A stretch of DNA of 19,566 nt from Planctomycetia bacterium (GCA_005798965.1 SYIB01000065.1:1-19566); one strand, 5' to 3'; positions 1 to 6,815 are shown, numbered from the stretch's first letter. Notes: generated from the sequence alone by a model not told the origin. Translations and numbers: made by a program.

Positions 1-141
1 CCGGGACGCCTTCACCCTGGAGATCGCCCTGGTGCTCGGGCGCCAGTCCGGGCGGGACCAGGGTGTGTCGTGACCCAGGGCGGGCACAGGAACCGCTAGG
101 AACAACAGGATTCGCAACCGTTTCGTGTCCCGTTCGTGTGC
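1..141. other. Window-edge segment that breaks atpD; origin unknown
   Basis: Reading atpD on the minus strand, family-like sequence runs up to GGYSVFA (last codon 144-142). It should continue as GVGERTREGNDL, which is almost invariant in beta subunits. Instead the frame stays open to base 1 but encodes residues with no resemblance to AtpD. On the plus strand the same bases hold a short open frame entering from the left edge and stopping with TGA at 71-73. I recognise no family in either direction. The simplest reading is a chimeric contig end; an insertion or strain-specific rearrangement would be the alternative. Confidence 0.6.
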
Positions 142-690
142 GGCGAACACCGAGTAGCCACCGAAGTTGCGGGCGACGCGCGCGATCATTTCCTGGATCA
201 CGACGGTCTTGCCCACGCCTGCACCGCCGAAGAGACCGATCTTGCCACCACGCACGAAGGGGCAGAGAAGGTCGATGACCTTGATGCCGGTCTGGAGGAT
301 TTCGGTCTGCGGGTTGAGTTCGACGAACTCAGGCGGTTCGCGATGGATCGGTGCGTACTCGGCACCATGCACCGGGCCACGCTCATCGACCGGCTGGCCG
401 AGCAGGTTGAACACGCGGCCGAGCACGCTCTCGCCGGTGGGCACCTTCACCGGAGAACCGGTGTCGCGGCAGGTGTCGCCGCGCCTCATGCCGTCGGTCG
501 AGCCCAGCGCCACGCAGCGCACTTGGCCGCCACCGAGGTGGATGGCCACTTCACCGACGAGGGTCTGCTTCTCGCCGCGGACGGTGAAGTCGATCTCGAC
601 CGCGTTGTAGATCTCGGGCAGCGCATTCTCGGGGTACTGCGCGTCGAAGGTCGAACCGATGACTTGGGTGACGGTGCCGTTGGAAGCCAT
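142..690 (-). CDS. atpD: F1 ATP synthase subunit beta, N-terminal part only
   Basis: This is the catalytic beta subunit of the F1 sector of ATP synthase, which makes ATP from ADP and phosphate at the inner face of the membrane. The ATG at 690-688 begins MASNGTVTQVIGSTFDAQYP, the usual N-terminal beta-barrel. Further landmarks are a GRVFNLLGQPVDE-type stretch near residues 91-103, then ETGIKVIDLL-like sequence near 130-142. The Walker A P-loop GGAGVGKT is at about 155-162. Normal homology ends at residue 183 (GGYSVFA), so roughly the last 60% of the protein is missing. The frame itself stays open to base 1 with unrelated residues. The gene follows manA on the same strand after 128 nt. It does not follow atpG, so atpD may head its own (atpDC-like) unit. 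No strong Shine-Dalgarno is seen; GAGA lies 8 nt before the ATG. Confidence 0.93.
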
Positions 691-751
691 GTCTGTCTCG
701 TGAGGTGCGGGAGGAACCGGCCTGGCAGGATGCCGCGGACGGAAGACCGGA

Positions 752-760
752 AAGGTAGCG
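752..760 (-). promoter_or_regulatory. Candidate -10 region for atpD (CGCTACCTT)
   Basis: In the 128-nt gap between manA and atpD, the minus strand reads CGCTACCTT, with TACCTT as a possible -10 hexamer about 60 nt before the atpD ATG. It resembles the TACCAT hexamers in front of pfkA and lysS and TACTCT in front of rpsJ. No convincing -35 is seen 16-18 nt upstream, so the call rests on position and on recurrence of the motif. Confidence 0.4.
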
Positions 761-776
761 TGAAGAGCGACTCGCC

Positions 777-814
777 GCCCGGCAGCACAGGAGGCCGGTG
801 GGCTTCAGCCGGGC
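777..814 (-). terminator. Inverted repeat after manA, possible terminator or leader hairpin
   Basis: A perfect 7-bp inverted repeat, GCCCGGC at 777-783 and GCCGGGC at 808-814, flanks a 24-nt loop. A competing smaller hairpin (AGGCC/GGCCT) sits inside it. It lies 4 nt downstream of the manA stop on the minus strand. There is no clear T-run after it, so it could slow or end transcription of fabZ-manA but is not a classical intrinsic terminator. Confidence 0.3.
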
Positions 815-818
815 CTGC

Positions 819-1853
819 TCAGGCGAGGTGCCACGACGGCCGATCGTCGTGACCGCTGAGGGCGTCGGGCAGGGTGGCGACCAACAGCGCGATGGGACTT
901 GTGGCCAATAATCCAACCCCTTCAGTGGCCGCGGGCATGATGAACGAGGCCCCCGTGGCGAGGTCAGCCTGCCACGAGCCGGTCCTGAGCCGAGCGGTCC
1001 CGCTTGCCAAGGTCCAGATCGTTGGCGTGTTGCCTGCGGGGAGTTCGGCGGTGGCACCCATCGGCGCCTCCAACTCATCCACGCGGAAGTAGGCCGAACG
1101 CACCCGAGTGCGCCCGCGCCAGCTTCCGCCGCAGGATCGCCAGGCTTCGTGGTCATCCGGTGGATGGAGTTCCTGATCGCTCCCGAACAGGATGCAGTCC
1201 ATCGCCTGCTCAAGGTGCAGCGGTCGTTTCGGATCGTTCCTCTCCCAATCGAAGACTCGGAACGTCGTGTCGCTCGGGGTCTGGTACTCAGCCACCATGA
1301 TGCCCGCACCCAAAGCGTGGCAGAGGCCGCTGGGGAGCCAGTAGGTCTGGCCCGTGCGGACGGGCTCACGCAGGAGGTCATCAATCACGCCCCCTTCATG
1401 GAGGTGGCGCCTGAAGGTGGCGGCATCGATCCCTGGTCGGATGCCTCGGTAGAGCACGGCGTCGGCGCGCGCCTCCAGCACCAGCCATGCCTCGCTCTTC
1501 ATGAAGCAGTCTGGGTGCGCGCGCGCATACTCGGCGTTGGGGTGCACCTGGACCGACAGCGGTTCATCGGCGTCCAACAGCTTCACCAGCAGGGGGAAGT
1601 CCCCGCTGGGCGATGCAGCGGCCCGGCCAAGAACCAGGTCCCGCTCCGAGGCCATCACGTCCTTCAGGGTGCTGCCCGTCCCATGCCCAGCCACGATGGG
1701 CGAGGCCCCGTCAGCAATCGACGCGGGCAAGTCGGCCACCAGCCAGGCCTCGCCAATCGGCGTGGGCGGATCGGGAAGCTCGAGGAACGGGCAAATGCGG
1801 GTGCCGCCCCAGACGCGGTGCTTGAGCAGTGGCCCCAGAACGATGGGCAGCAC
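819..1853 (-). CDS. manA: Class I (type I) mannose-6-phosphate isomerase
   Basis: This zinc enzyme interconverts mannose-6-phosphate and fructose-6-phosphate, feeding mannose into glycolysis or supplying GDP-mannose for glycans. The 344-residue cupin-type protein is close to the short Bacillus-like ManA length. Metal ligands are recognisable: Q102 and H104 in SVQVHP, E121 in KSEAWLVL, and H179 in LPSGLCHALGAG, followed by AEYQTPSDTTFRVFDW. The N-terminus LGPLLKHRVWGGTRI matches the family, which supports the GTG start at 1853-1851 even though no strong ribosome site precedes it. It follows the fabZ-like gene by 7 nt on the same strand, so the two are probably co-transcribed. The C-terminal cupin half is less conserved, as is usual in this family. 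Confidence 0.93.
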   Translation of the reverse strand: MLPIVLGPLLKHRVWGGTRICPFLELPDPPTPIGEAWLVADLPASIADGASPIVAGHGTGSTLKDVMASERDLVLGRAAASPSGDFPLLVKLLDADEPLSVQVHPNAEYARAHPDCFMKSEAWLVLEARADAVLYRGIRPGIDAATFRRHLHEGGVIDDLLREPVRTGQTYWLPSGLCHALGAGIMVAEYQTPSDTTFRVFDWERNDPKRPLHLEQAMDCILFGSDQELHPPDDHEAWRSCGGSWRGRTRVRSAYFRVDELEAPMGATAELPAGNTPTIWTLASGTARLRTGSWQADLATGASFIMPAATEGVGLLATSPIALLVATLPDALSGHDDRPSWHLA

Positions 1854-1860
1854 GCGGCGT

Positions 1861-2334
1861 TCAGATCACCATGCCGGTGATCAGTCCTTCGAAGACCATC
1901 TTGTTGTTCACGAAGCCCTGGGCCAAGCTCACGAAGCGACGCGGGTTGAAGGATTGTTCCTTGACGGCGATCACGAATCGGTCGCCGGGGACCACTTGCC
2001 CGCGGAACGAGACATCATCGCAGCGGACGAAGCCCAGGAAACCTTCCGGCTGGCGCGTGCGCTTATGGGTGTAGCTGCAGAGCTGCGCACCCGCCTCGAT
2101 CATCATGACACCCGGAAAGAGAGGCCGCCCCGGGATGTGACCAGCGCACCAGAACTCATCAGGCCGAACATCCTTGTAGCCGACTGAGGAATGCCCGTCC
2201 TCGCTCATCCAGCAGACGCGGTCCAGCATGCGCATGTGGCCGGACTGGGGCAGCAGGGCGTCAACCGGGAACGCTGCCGAGGCATCCACGCCCAGATCCA
2301 CGGTTGAAATGTCGATAATTGGGGCATTTGCCAC
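1861..2334 (-). CDS. fabZ: FabZ/FabA-like 3-hydroxyacyl-ACP dehydratase (hotdog fold)
   Basis: The predicted role is dehydration of 3-hydroxyacyl-ACP in fatty-acid elongation in the cytosol. The 157-residue protein has the hallmark of the FabZ/FabA hotdog family, FWCAGHIPGRPLFPGVMMIEA. The catalytic His is H66 and the acidic partner is E80, with the same 14-residue spacing as in FabZ. It is slightly longer at the N-terminus than a typical FabZ. The start is taken as GTG at 2334-2332, because no in-frame ATG gives a better N-terminus; the ribosome site is weak (GCGAG). manA follows after 7 nt. Because the motif is not identical to canonical FabZ, a paralogue acting on a special acyl chain or polyketide-like substrate is possible. 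I am sure of the fold and less sure of the exact substrate. Confidence 0.82.
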   Translation of the reverse strand: MANAPIIDISTVDLGVDASAAFPVDALLPQSGHMRMLDRVCWMSEDGHSSVGYKDVRPDEFWCAGHIPGRPLFPGVMMIEAGAQLCSYTHKRTRQPEGFLGFVRCDDVSFRGQVVPGDRFVIAVKEQSFNPRRFVSLAQGFVNNKMVFEGLITGMVI

Positions 2335-2369
2335 GGTTTTTCTCGCTTTCGCCTACCGAGTTCGCGTGG

Positions 2370-2377
2370 AGGATAGC
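2370..2377 (-). promoter_or_regulatory. Candidate -10 element for the fabZ-manA unit (GCTATCCT)
   Basis: On the minus strand GCTATCCT lies about 36 nt before the GTG of fabZ. TATCCT is a plausible -10 hexamer and shares the preceding GC with the other -10-like sites in this window. No clear -35 is visible. The 108-nt gap it sits in also holds the promoter of the divergent Hc1-like gene, for which TAGCCT at 2399-2404 on the plus strand is the best candidate. Confidence 0.35.
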
Positions 2378-2442
2378 CCAAATGGCGCGTCGTGCGTGTA
2401 GCCTGCGCCCCGCCCCCCGGGCAGCCAAACCAAGGAGACACC

Positions 2443-2628
2443 ATGATTCACGAGCTCTATGCCAAGATGGAAAAGCTGATCGCCGACGCCAAGGCCGACC
2501 TCGACAAGGCCGCCGGTGGCAACAAGGCGGCTGGCACGCGTGCCCGCAAGCACATGCAGGAAGTCCGCTCGATCGCCGCCGACATCCGCAAGGCGATCCT
2601 CGACAACCGCGACAAGCCCACGCCCTGA
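2443..2628 (+). CDS. Histone H1-like protein, Hc1/HctA family (61 aa)
   Basis: This is a small basic DNA-binding protein, predicted to coat or condense DNA like chlamydial Hc1. It starts MIHELYAKMEKLIADAKADL and continues with the family signature GNKAAGTRARKHMQEVR (about residues 27-43) and IRKAIL. It looks entirely helical and rich in Lys, Ala and Arg. The ATG at 2443 is chosen over an in-frame upstream start because AAGGAGA sits at 2432-2438 with ideal spacing; sequence upstream of it (PPPGQPN) looks non-coding. At 61 residues it corresponds to the conserved N-terminal Hc1 core and lacks the long Lys/Ala-rich tail of larger homologues. It is monocistronic: divergent from fabZ, convergent with the isochorismatase-family gene, and followed by its own hairpin terminator. 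Confidence 0.82.
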   Translation: MIHELYAKMEKLIADAKADLDKAAGGNKAAGTRARKHMQEVRSIAADIRKAILDNRDKPTP

Positions 2629-2656
2629 GCGCCGGGCTGGTGCACGAACCCCACAC

Positions 2657-2690
2657 CGACGGCGGGCAGTCCGCCGTCGCTTGTCGTTTT
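2657..2690 (+). terminator. Intrinsic terminator of the Hc1-like gene
   Basis: A perfect 9-bp GC-rich stem, CGACGGCGG at 2657-2665 and CCGCCGTCG at 2671-2679, closes a 5-nt loop and is followed by CTTGTCGTTTT ending at 2690. It lies 28 nt after the stop codon. The T-tract is interrupted but adequate. On the other strand no T-run follows the hairpin, so it serves mainly the plus strand. Confidence 0.8.
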
Positions 2691-2699
2691 GGGCGTTGT

Positions 2700-3266
2700 T
2701 CAGGCCGGCAACGGCCGAATCGCCTTGGCCAGAGCCAGCATGCCCTTGAACAGGGGGTTGGAGGCATCGCCTGCGAGTTCGTACATCGCGCTGAGGCACC
2801 CTGATGGGACGCATCCGCTCAGTTCCATCCGCCGCACGGCGGGTGCAATCTGCTGCACCTGACCCGCGCTGATCGCGTCGGTCATCAGGAACGGTGTCCG
2901 GCCCACCGCTCGCAGATCCAAGGCGGTCTGCAGCACGCACACGTGGGCCTCGACCCCGCACAGGATGACGTTCGAACGCCCGTGGCCAGCAAGCCACGCC
3001 TCGAGCTGGGGCAGGACCGCGCTGAAGCGGGTCTTCTCGAATCGACACGAGCCGGCCGGGAGCGCTTGGGTGATGGCGGCCACCGTCGGCCCAAGGCCCT
3101 TCAGGTAATGCTCGCTCAGGGCGATCGGCAGCCCGAAGTGCGCGGCAGCGCTCATGAGCAGGGCAGCGTTTTCGGTGATCGCCTCGGCGTTGGCGATCGT
3201 GGGCATCAGTCGCTCCTGCAGATCGATCACGAGCAGGCAGGCGTTGTCAGGAGTCAGGCGCTGCAT
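2700..3266 (-). CDS. Isochorismatase-family (cysteine) hydrolase
   Basis: This is a 188-residue member of the isochorismatase-like alpha/beta hydrolase superfamily, which also includes nicotinamidases and YcaC-like enzymes. The expected catalytic triad is present: D15 in LLVIDLQERL, K78 in RFEKTRFSA, and C110 in CGVEAHVCVLQTALDL. The Cys context (EAHVCV) and the C-terminal DASNPLFKGMLALAK resemble the ISOC1/YcaC-like branch. Nicotinamidase metal-binding residues are not obvious, so the substrate cannot be named. It starts 3 nt after the purB stop and is the last gene of the pfkA-plsY-purB unit. Its 3' end meets the terminator of the convergent Hc1-like gene. The ATG at 3266 has no clear Shine-Dalgarno, which fits reinitiation after purB. 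Confidence 0.87.
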   Translation of the reverse strand: MQRLTPDNACLLVIDLQERLMPTIANAEAITENAALLMSAAAHFGLPIALSEHYLKGLGPTVAAITQALPAGSCRFEKTRFSAVLPQLEAWLAGHGRSNVILCGVEAHVCVLQTALDLRAVGRTPFLMTDAISAGQVQQIAPAVRRMELSGCVPSGCLSAMYELAGDASNPLFKGMLALAKAIRPLPA

Positions 3267-3269
3267 GGG

Positions 3270-4712
3270 TCAGACTCGCAGATCGACGGCACCGTCGAGC
3301 CGGCCGGCATAGCGGTCGCGCACGGCTGCAACAGTGCACGACAGGAAGGCATCGACCTGCTCCGGGGCCCGTCCGACGAACCGGGCAGGGTCGGTGACGC
3401 CGCCAAGGTCGACCTTGGCGAAGACCGGATCGCCGGCCAGCCGCTCGAGCAGATCGTTCGGCCGGCCGTACTCCTTGACCTGCGCGGCAGCGGCCACGCT
3501 GTGCACACGGATCCGCTCGTGCGCATCTTGGCGGTCGGCGCCGTGTTCGACCGCGGCCATCAGCATCGCCTCGGTGGCCATGAACGGCAGCTCGGCCATC
3601 AGCCGCGCCCGCACCTGGTGCGGATAGACGACCAGGCCCTCCACCACGTTGCAGACCAGGTCGAGCGCGCCATCGAGCGCGAGGAACGACTCCGCGATCG
3701 ACAGCCGGCGGTTGCTCGAGTCATCGAGCGAGCGCTCGAGCCACTGCACGGCTGCGGTGTCGAGGGCGTTCTGCGGCATGCTCATGACGAAGCGGGCGAG
3801 GCCGCACGCGCGCTCGCAGCGCATCGGGTTGCGCTTGTACGGCATCGCGCTCGAGCCGATCTGGTCCTTCTCGAAGGGCTCCTCGAGTTCCTTGAGGTTC
3901 GCGAGCAGGCGGATGTCCGTCGCACACTTGTGGATCGCGGCGGCGGCAGCGGCAAGGCTCGACAGCACCTGCGCATCGACCACGCGCGTGTAGGTCTGTC
4001 CGCAGACCGGGTGCAGGCGCCCTGCGGGCCAGCCCAGGAGCTGCGCGAAGCGGCGCTCGAGGGCATCGACCTTGGCGGGATCGTTCGCGCACAGTTGCAA
4101 GAAGCTCGCCTGCGTGCCGGTGGCGCCCCGCAGGCCCCGCAGGGCGAGGCCGTCGCGTCGGTGCTCGATGTCAGCGAGCGACAGTGCAAGGTCGTACGCC
4201 CACAGGCATGCGCGTTTGCCCACGGTCACGGGCTGGGCAGGCTGGTAGTGCGTGAAGCCCAGGCATGGCAGGCTGCGGTGCGTGGCGGCGAAGCGACCGA
4301 GCCGGTCGATCGCTCGTGCGAGCTTCACGGCCACCAGGTCGAGCGCCTCGCGCATCAGGATCGCGTCGGCGTTGCAGACCACGTCCTGGCTGGTCGCGCC
4401 AAGATGGATGATCGCGCGCGCTTCAGGTGCGGCATCGCCCAGCGTGTGGACGTGGGCCATGACATCGTGGCGCAGCGCGCGCTCATGCTTGGCGGCGGCC
4501 TCGAAATCGATGTCATCGAGGTGCGCGCCGATCGCGGCGACCTGTGCAGCCGAGACCGGCAGCCCAAGCTCATGCTCGGCGGTTGCCAGCGCGTGCCAGA
4601 TGCGACGCCACGTGCTGAACTTGCGCTGTGCGCTGAAGAGCGAGCGCATCTCGCGGCTGGAATTGCGTTCTTCGAGTGGGCTTCGGTAGCCGGTGTGCAT
4701 GGAATCGTTCAT
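3270..4712 (-). CDS. purB: Adenylosuccinate lyase, long animal-like type
   Basis: This enzyme cleaves SAICAR to AICAR and adenylosuccinate to AMP in de novo purine synthesis, releasing fumarate. The 480-residue protein belongs to the fumarase/aspartase superfamily. Landmarks are RHDVMAHVHT (81-90), LGFTHYQPAQ with the catalytic His at 155, TGTQASFLQL (198-207), the mobile catalytic-loop signature GSSAMPYKRNP (286-296) with its catalytic Ser, and VQWLERSLDDSSNRR. From YRSPLEERNSS onward it tracks the human ADSL pattern closely and differs from the shorter B. subtilis and E. coli forms. The ATG at 4712 overlaps the plsY stop in an ATGA, so translation is probably coupled; the open frame extending further upstream lies inside plsY. 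The isochorismatase-family gene follows after 3 nt. Confidence 0.96.
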   Translation of the reverse strand: MNDSMHTGYRSPLEERNSSREMRSLFSAQRKFSTWRRIWHALATAEHELGLPVSAAQVAAIGAHLDDIDFEAAAKHERALRHDVMAHVHTLGDAAPEARAIIHLGATSQDVVCNADAILMREALDLVAVKLARAIDRLGRFAATHRSLPCLGFTHYQPAQPVTVGKRACLWAYDLALSLADIEHRRDGLALRGLRGATGTQASFLQLCANDPAKVDALERRFAQLLGWPAGRLHPVCGQTYTRVVDAQVLSSLAAAAAAIHKCATDIRLLANLKELEEPFEKDQIGSSAMPYKRNPMRCERACGLARFVMSMPQNALDTAAVQWLERSLDDSSNRRLSIAESFLALDGALDLVCNVVEGLVVYPHQVRARLMAELPFMATEAMLMAAVEHGADRQDAHERIRVHSVAAAAQVKEYGRPNDLLERLAGDPVFAKVDLGGVTDPARFVGRAPEQVDAFLSCTVAAVRDRYAGRLDGAVDLRV

Positions 4713-5377
4713 GGTGCCTTGGCGGCGCTGCCGCCGATCCTGTTCTCGGTGCCCGCGCGCAGGCGGGCGATGTTGGAGCGGTGCTTCCAGATGACGAGCG
4801 CGCCAAGCGCCGCGTTCACGGCGACCATCGGCCAGACCCCCTCGATCGACCAGCCATCGGGCGTGCGTGCGTTCCAGGCGAGCGTTGCTGCAGGCAGCAC
4901 GGCAGCTGCCACGATCGAGGCCAGCGAGATGTAGCGTGACACGAGTACGGTGATGATCCACATCGCGAACGCCGCGAGCACCGGCACGCCGACCGCGGGC
5001 CAGATCGCGCACAGCCCGCCGAAGATCGTGGCCACGCCCTTTCCGCCCTTGAAGCGGATCCATGGGCTGAACATGTGCCCGAGCATGGCCGCCGCCGCGA
5101 TCCCGACCCACTCGAACTGCATGCTCGGGGCGAGTTCTGCCGCAGGCTTGCCCCAGAGTCCCGCCTGCGTCCCGGCGATCGCCACTGGCACGAAGCCCTT
5201 CAGGAAATCCAGCCCGAAGCAGAGGAAGCCCCATGGGCGGCCGAGCACGCGGCCCACGTTGGTCGCTCCCGGGTTGCGGCTGCCTTCCTGCATGATGTCG
5301 CGACCGTGCGCGCGCACGATCAGCACGCCGAAGGGCACGCTGCCGCATGCGAATGCCACGAAGGCCATCAGGAGCAT
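4709..5377 (-). CDS. plsY: Acyl-phosphate:glycerol-3-phosphate acyltransferase PlsY
   Basis: This integral membrane enzyme transfers an acyl group from acyl-phosphate to glycerol-3-phosphate to make lysophosphatidic acid, the first step of phospholipid synthesis. All three family motifs are present: GSRNPGATNVGR (32-43), GHMFSPWIRFKGGKGVAT (100-117), and a C-terminal WKHRSNIARLRAGTENRIG near 197-215. Hydrophobic segments at roughly 1-22, 48-70, 89-103, 115-145 and 150-170 fit the multi-pass topology. At 222 residues it is near the usual PlsY length. It lies 31 nt downstream of the 84-residue hypothetical gene, and its stop overlaps purB in an ATGA. No plsX is visible in the window, although PlsX supplies its substrate. 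Confidence 0.95.
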   Translation of the reverse strand: MLLMAFVAFACGSVPFGVLIVRAHGRDIMQEGSRNPGATNVGRVLGRPWGFLCFGLDFLKGFVPVAIAGTQAGLWGKPAAELAPSMQFEWVGIAAAAMLGHMFSPWIRFKGGKGVATIFGGLCAIWPAVGVPVLAAFAMWIITVLVSRYISLASIVAAAVLPAATLAWNARTPDGWSIEGVWPMVAVNAALGALVIWKHRSNIARLRAGTENRIGGSAAKAP

Positions 5378-5408
5378 GCCGCGATCCTACGGCAGCGCGA
5401 GCCTGCCT

Positions 5409-5663
5409 TCAGGAGCGCCAGAGTTCGCCCAGGCCCCGGTGCACGGCCCAACGGTTGGTCGTGGTGCGCAGTTCCGCGGCGAAGCCCATCGCCACCAGCG
5501 GCGGCCCCTCGACTTCGGCCTCGAGCCCGTCCGCGTCGATCCAGAGGTGGATCAGCTTCACGCCTTGCCGCTCCGCGAGTGCCTCGGCCGCTGCGCGCAC
5601 CGTCTCGCGAACCTCGTGGTCGGCGAGTGCGCGGGGCAGGGCGTGCAGCGCCACCGCAGCCAT
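5409..5663 (-). CDS. Conserved-looking hypothetical protein between pfkA and plsY (84 aa)
   Basis: I do not recognise a family. The gene begins 3 nt after the pfkA stop and ends 31 nt before plsY on the same strand, so it is almost certainly translated within that operon. The 84-residue product has no signal peptide or membrane segment. It appears to combine an N-terminal Ala/Arg/Glu-rich helix (about 10-33) with a beta-rich part: KLIHLWIDADGLEAEV, then MGFAAELRTTTNRWAVHRGLG. That layout could suit a small alpha/beta regulator or subunit. The spacing and lack of a competing opposite-strand candidate argue that it is a real gene. Function is unknown. Confidence 0.62.
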   Translation of the reverse strand: MAAVALHALPRALADHEVRETVRAAAEALAERQGVKLIHLWIDADGLEAEVEGPPLVAMGFAAELRTTTNRWAVHRGLGELWRS

Positions 5664-5666
5664 CGT

Positions 5667-6815
5667 TCAGAACACCGCGCTCGGTTCGCGCGAGGCACGC
5701 GGTGCAGGCGCCACGTCGCCGAAGCTCGTACCGATCGCACGCGCAGCCGACACGAGCGGGTGGTCGACCGGCACAAGCCGCTGCTTGCCGGCCGAGGCCA
5801 TGAGGTCGATGTCACTGAAGATGTTGTTCTGGCGCACGGCGAGCCGGTTGCGCGCGCCGTCCATGAGCATGGCGATGGCGTGGTAGCCGAAGTGCGTGGC
5901 CAGGATCCGGTCGGCGGCGATCGGCGTGCCCCCACGCACGATGTGGCCCAGATTCGTGCTGCGCACATCGGCCGTGGTGCGCTTGGCCAGTTCCTGCGCG
6001 ACCCACGCGCCGATGCCACCGAGCCGCACGGGATCAGGGCTGGTGGGGTCGATCTGGCGGATCATCTGGCTGCCGCCCTTGGGCATGGCGCCTTCGCCAA
6101 CGACGATGATCGCGAAGCCCGGTCCGTGCGCCACGCGCCGATCGATGTACTCGCACATCGTGTTGAACTCGAACGGGATCTCAGGGATCAGGATGATGTC
6201 GCTGCCGCTCGCCACGCCTGCGGTCAGCGCGATCCAGCCGGCGTTGCGGCCCATGACCTCGCACACCATCACGCGGTGGTGGCTGTCGGCGGTCGAGTGC
6301 AGCTTGTCGAGGGCGTCGGTCGCGGTGGCGACTGCAGTCAGGAAGCCGAAGGTGATCTCGGTTCCGTGCAGGTCGTTGTCGATCGTCTTCGGCACGCCGA
6401 TGATGTTGATGCCTGCATCGACCAGGCCCGTGGATGCCGCCATGGTGCCGTCGCCGCCGATCACCACGATCGCATCAAGGCCGTGGCGCCCGACCGTGGC
6501 GATGCACTGCTGCGTGCAGTCGGCGAAGATCGGCGAGCCGTCGGAGTTGCGACCGATCGACCACTTGCGCGGGTTGCACCTGTTGTTCGTGCCCAGGATG
6601 GTGCCGCCGCGCGTGAGGATGCCCGAGACGTGGGCGAACGTCAGCGGATGGACACGGTCCTCGATCAGGCCCTGGAAGCCATCCTCGATGCCGAAGACCT
6701 CGATGCCGTGCTGGAGCATCGCGGTCTTGGCGACCGCGCGAATGACGGCGTTGAGTCCGGGGCAGTCGCCGCCGCCTGTGAGGATGCCGACGCGCTTGAT
6801 CTGGGACGGGCTCAT
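5667..6815 (-). CDS. pfkA: 6-phosphofructokinase, group III type, predicted ATP-dependent
   Basis: This enzyme phosphorylates fructose-6-phosphate to fructose-1,6-bisphosphate in glycolysis. The 382-residue protein shows GILTGGGDCPGLNAVIR (10-26), GGDGT (120-124), PKTIDND (142-148) with catalytic Asp146, and MGRNAGWIAL (188-197). The position that is Asp in PPi-PFKs is Gly123 here, which predicts ATP use. Lys143, where E. coli PfkA has Gly, marks the group III lineage that includes PPi-dependent and actinobacterial ATP enzymes. It is longer than the roughly 320-residue E. coli form. The ATG at 6815 gives a normal N-terminus (MSPSQIKRVGIL); upstream frame extension runs through the promoter. 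No Shine-Dalgarno is present and a -10-like site lies 12 nt before the ATG, so the mRNA may be nearly leaderless. First gene of a five-gene operon. Confidence 0.94.
   Translation of the reverse strand: MSPSQIKRVGILTGGGDCPGLNAVIRAVAKTAMLQHGIEVFGIEDGFQGLIEDRVHPLTFAHVSGILTRGGTILGTNNRCNPRKWSIGRNSDGSPIFADCTQQCIATVGRHGLDAIVVIGGDGTMAASTGLVDAGINIIGVPKTIDNDLHGTEITFGFLTAVATATDALDKLHSTADSHHRVMVCEVMGRNAGWIALTAGVASGSDIILIPEIPFEFNTMCEYIDRRVAHGPGFAIIVVGEGAMPKGGSQMIRQIDPTSPDPVRLGGIGAWVAQELAKRTTADVRSTNLGHIVRGGTPIAADRILATHFGYHAIAMLMDGARNRLAVRQNNIFSDIDLMASAGKQRLVPVDHPLVSAARAIGTSFGDVAPAPRASREPSAVF

Noticed and set aside
2700..3266. Assignment of the isochorismatase-family protein as nicotinamidase (PncA)
   Set aside because: The Asp-Lys-Cys triad is shared by the whole superfamily, and the metal-binding Asp/His pattern of PncA is not evident.
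2943..4934. Long plus-strand open frame (663 codons) opposite purB and plsY
   Set aside because: It lies antisense to two well-conserved enzymes and its residues are rich in Arg, Asp, His and Val without motifs. Such frames arise from high GC and third-position bias.
4713..5348. N-terminal extension of purB by 212 codons
   Set aside because: The extension is inside plsY in another frame. The ADSL-like sequence begins just after ATG 4712, and the ATGA overlap explains the start.
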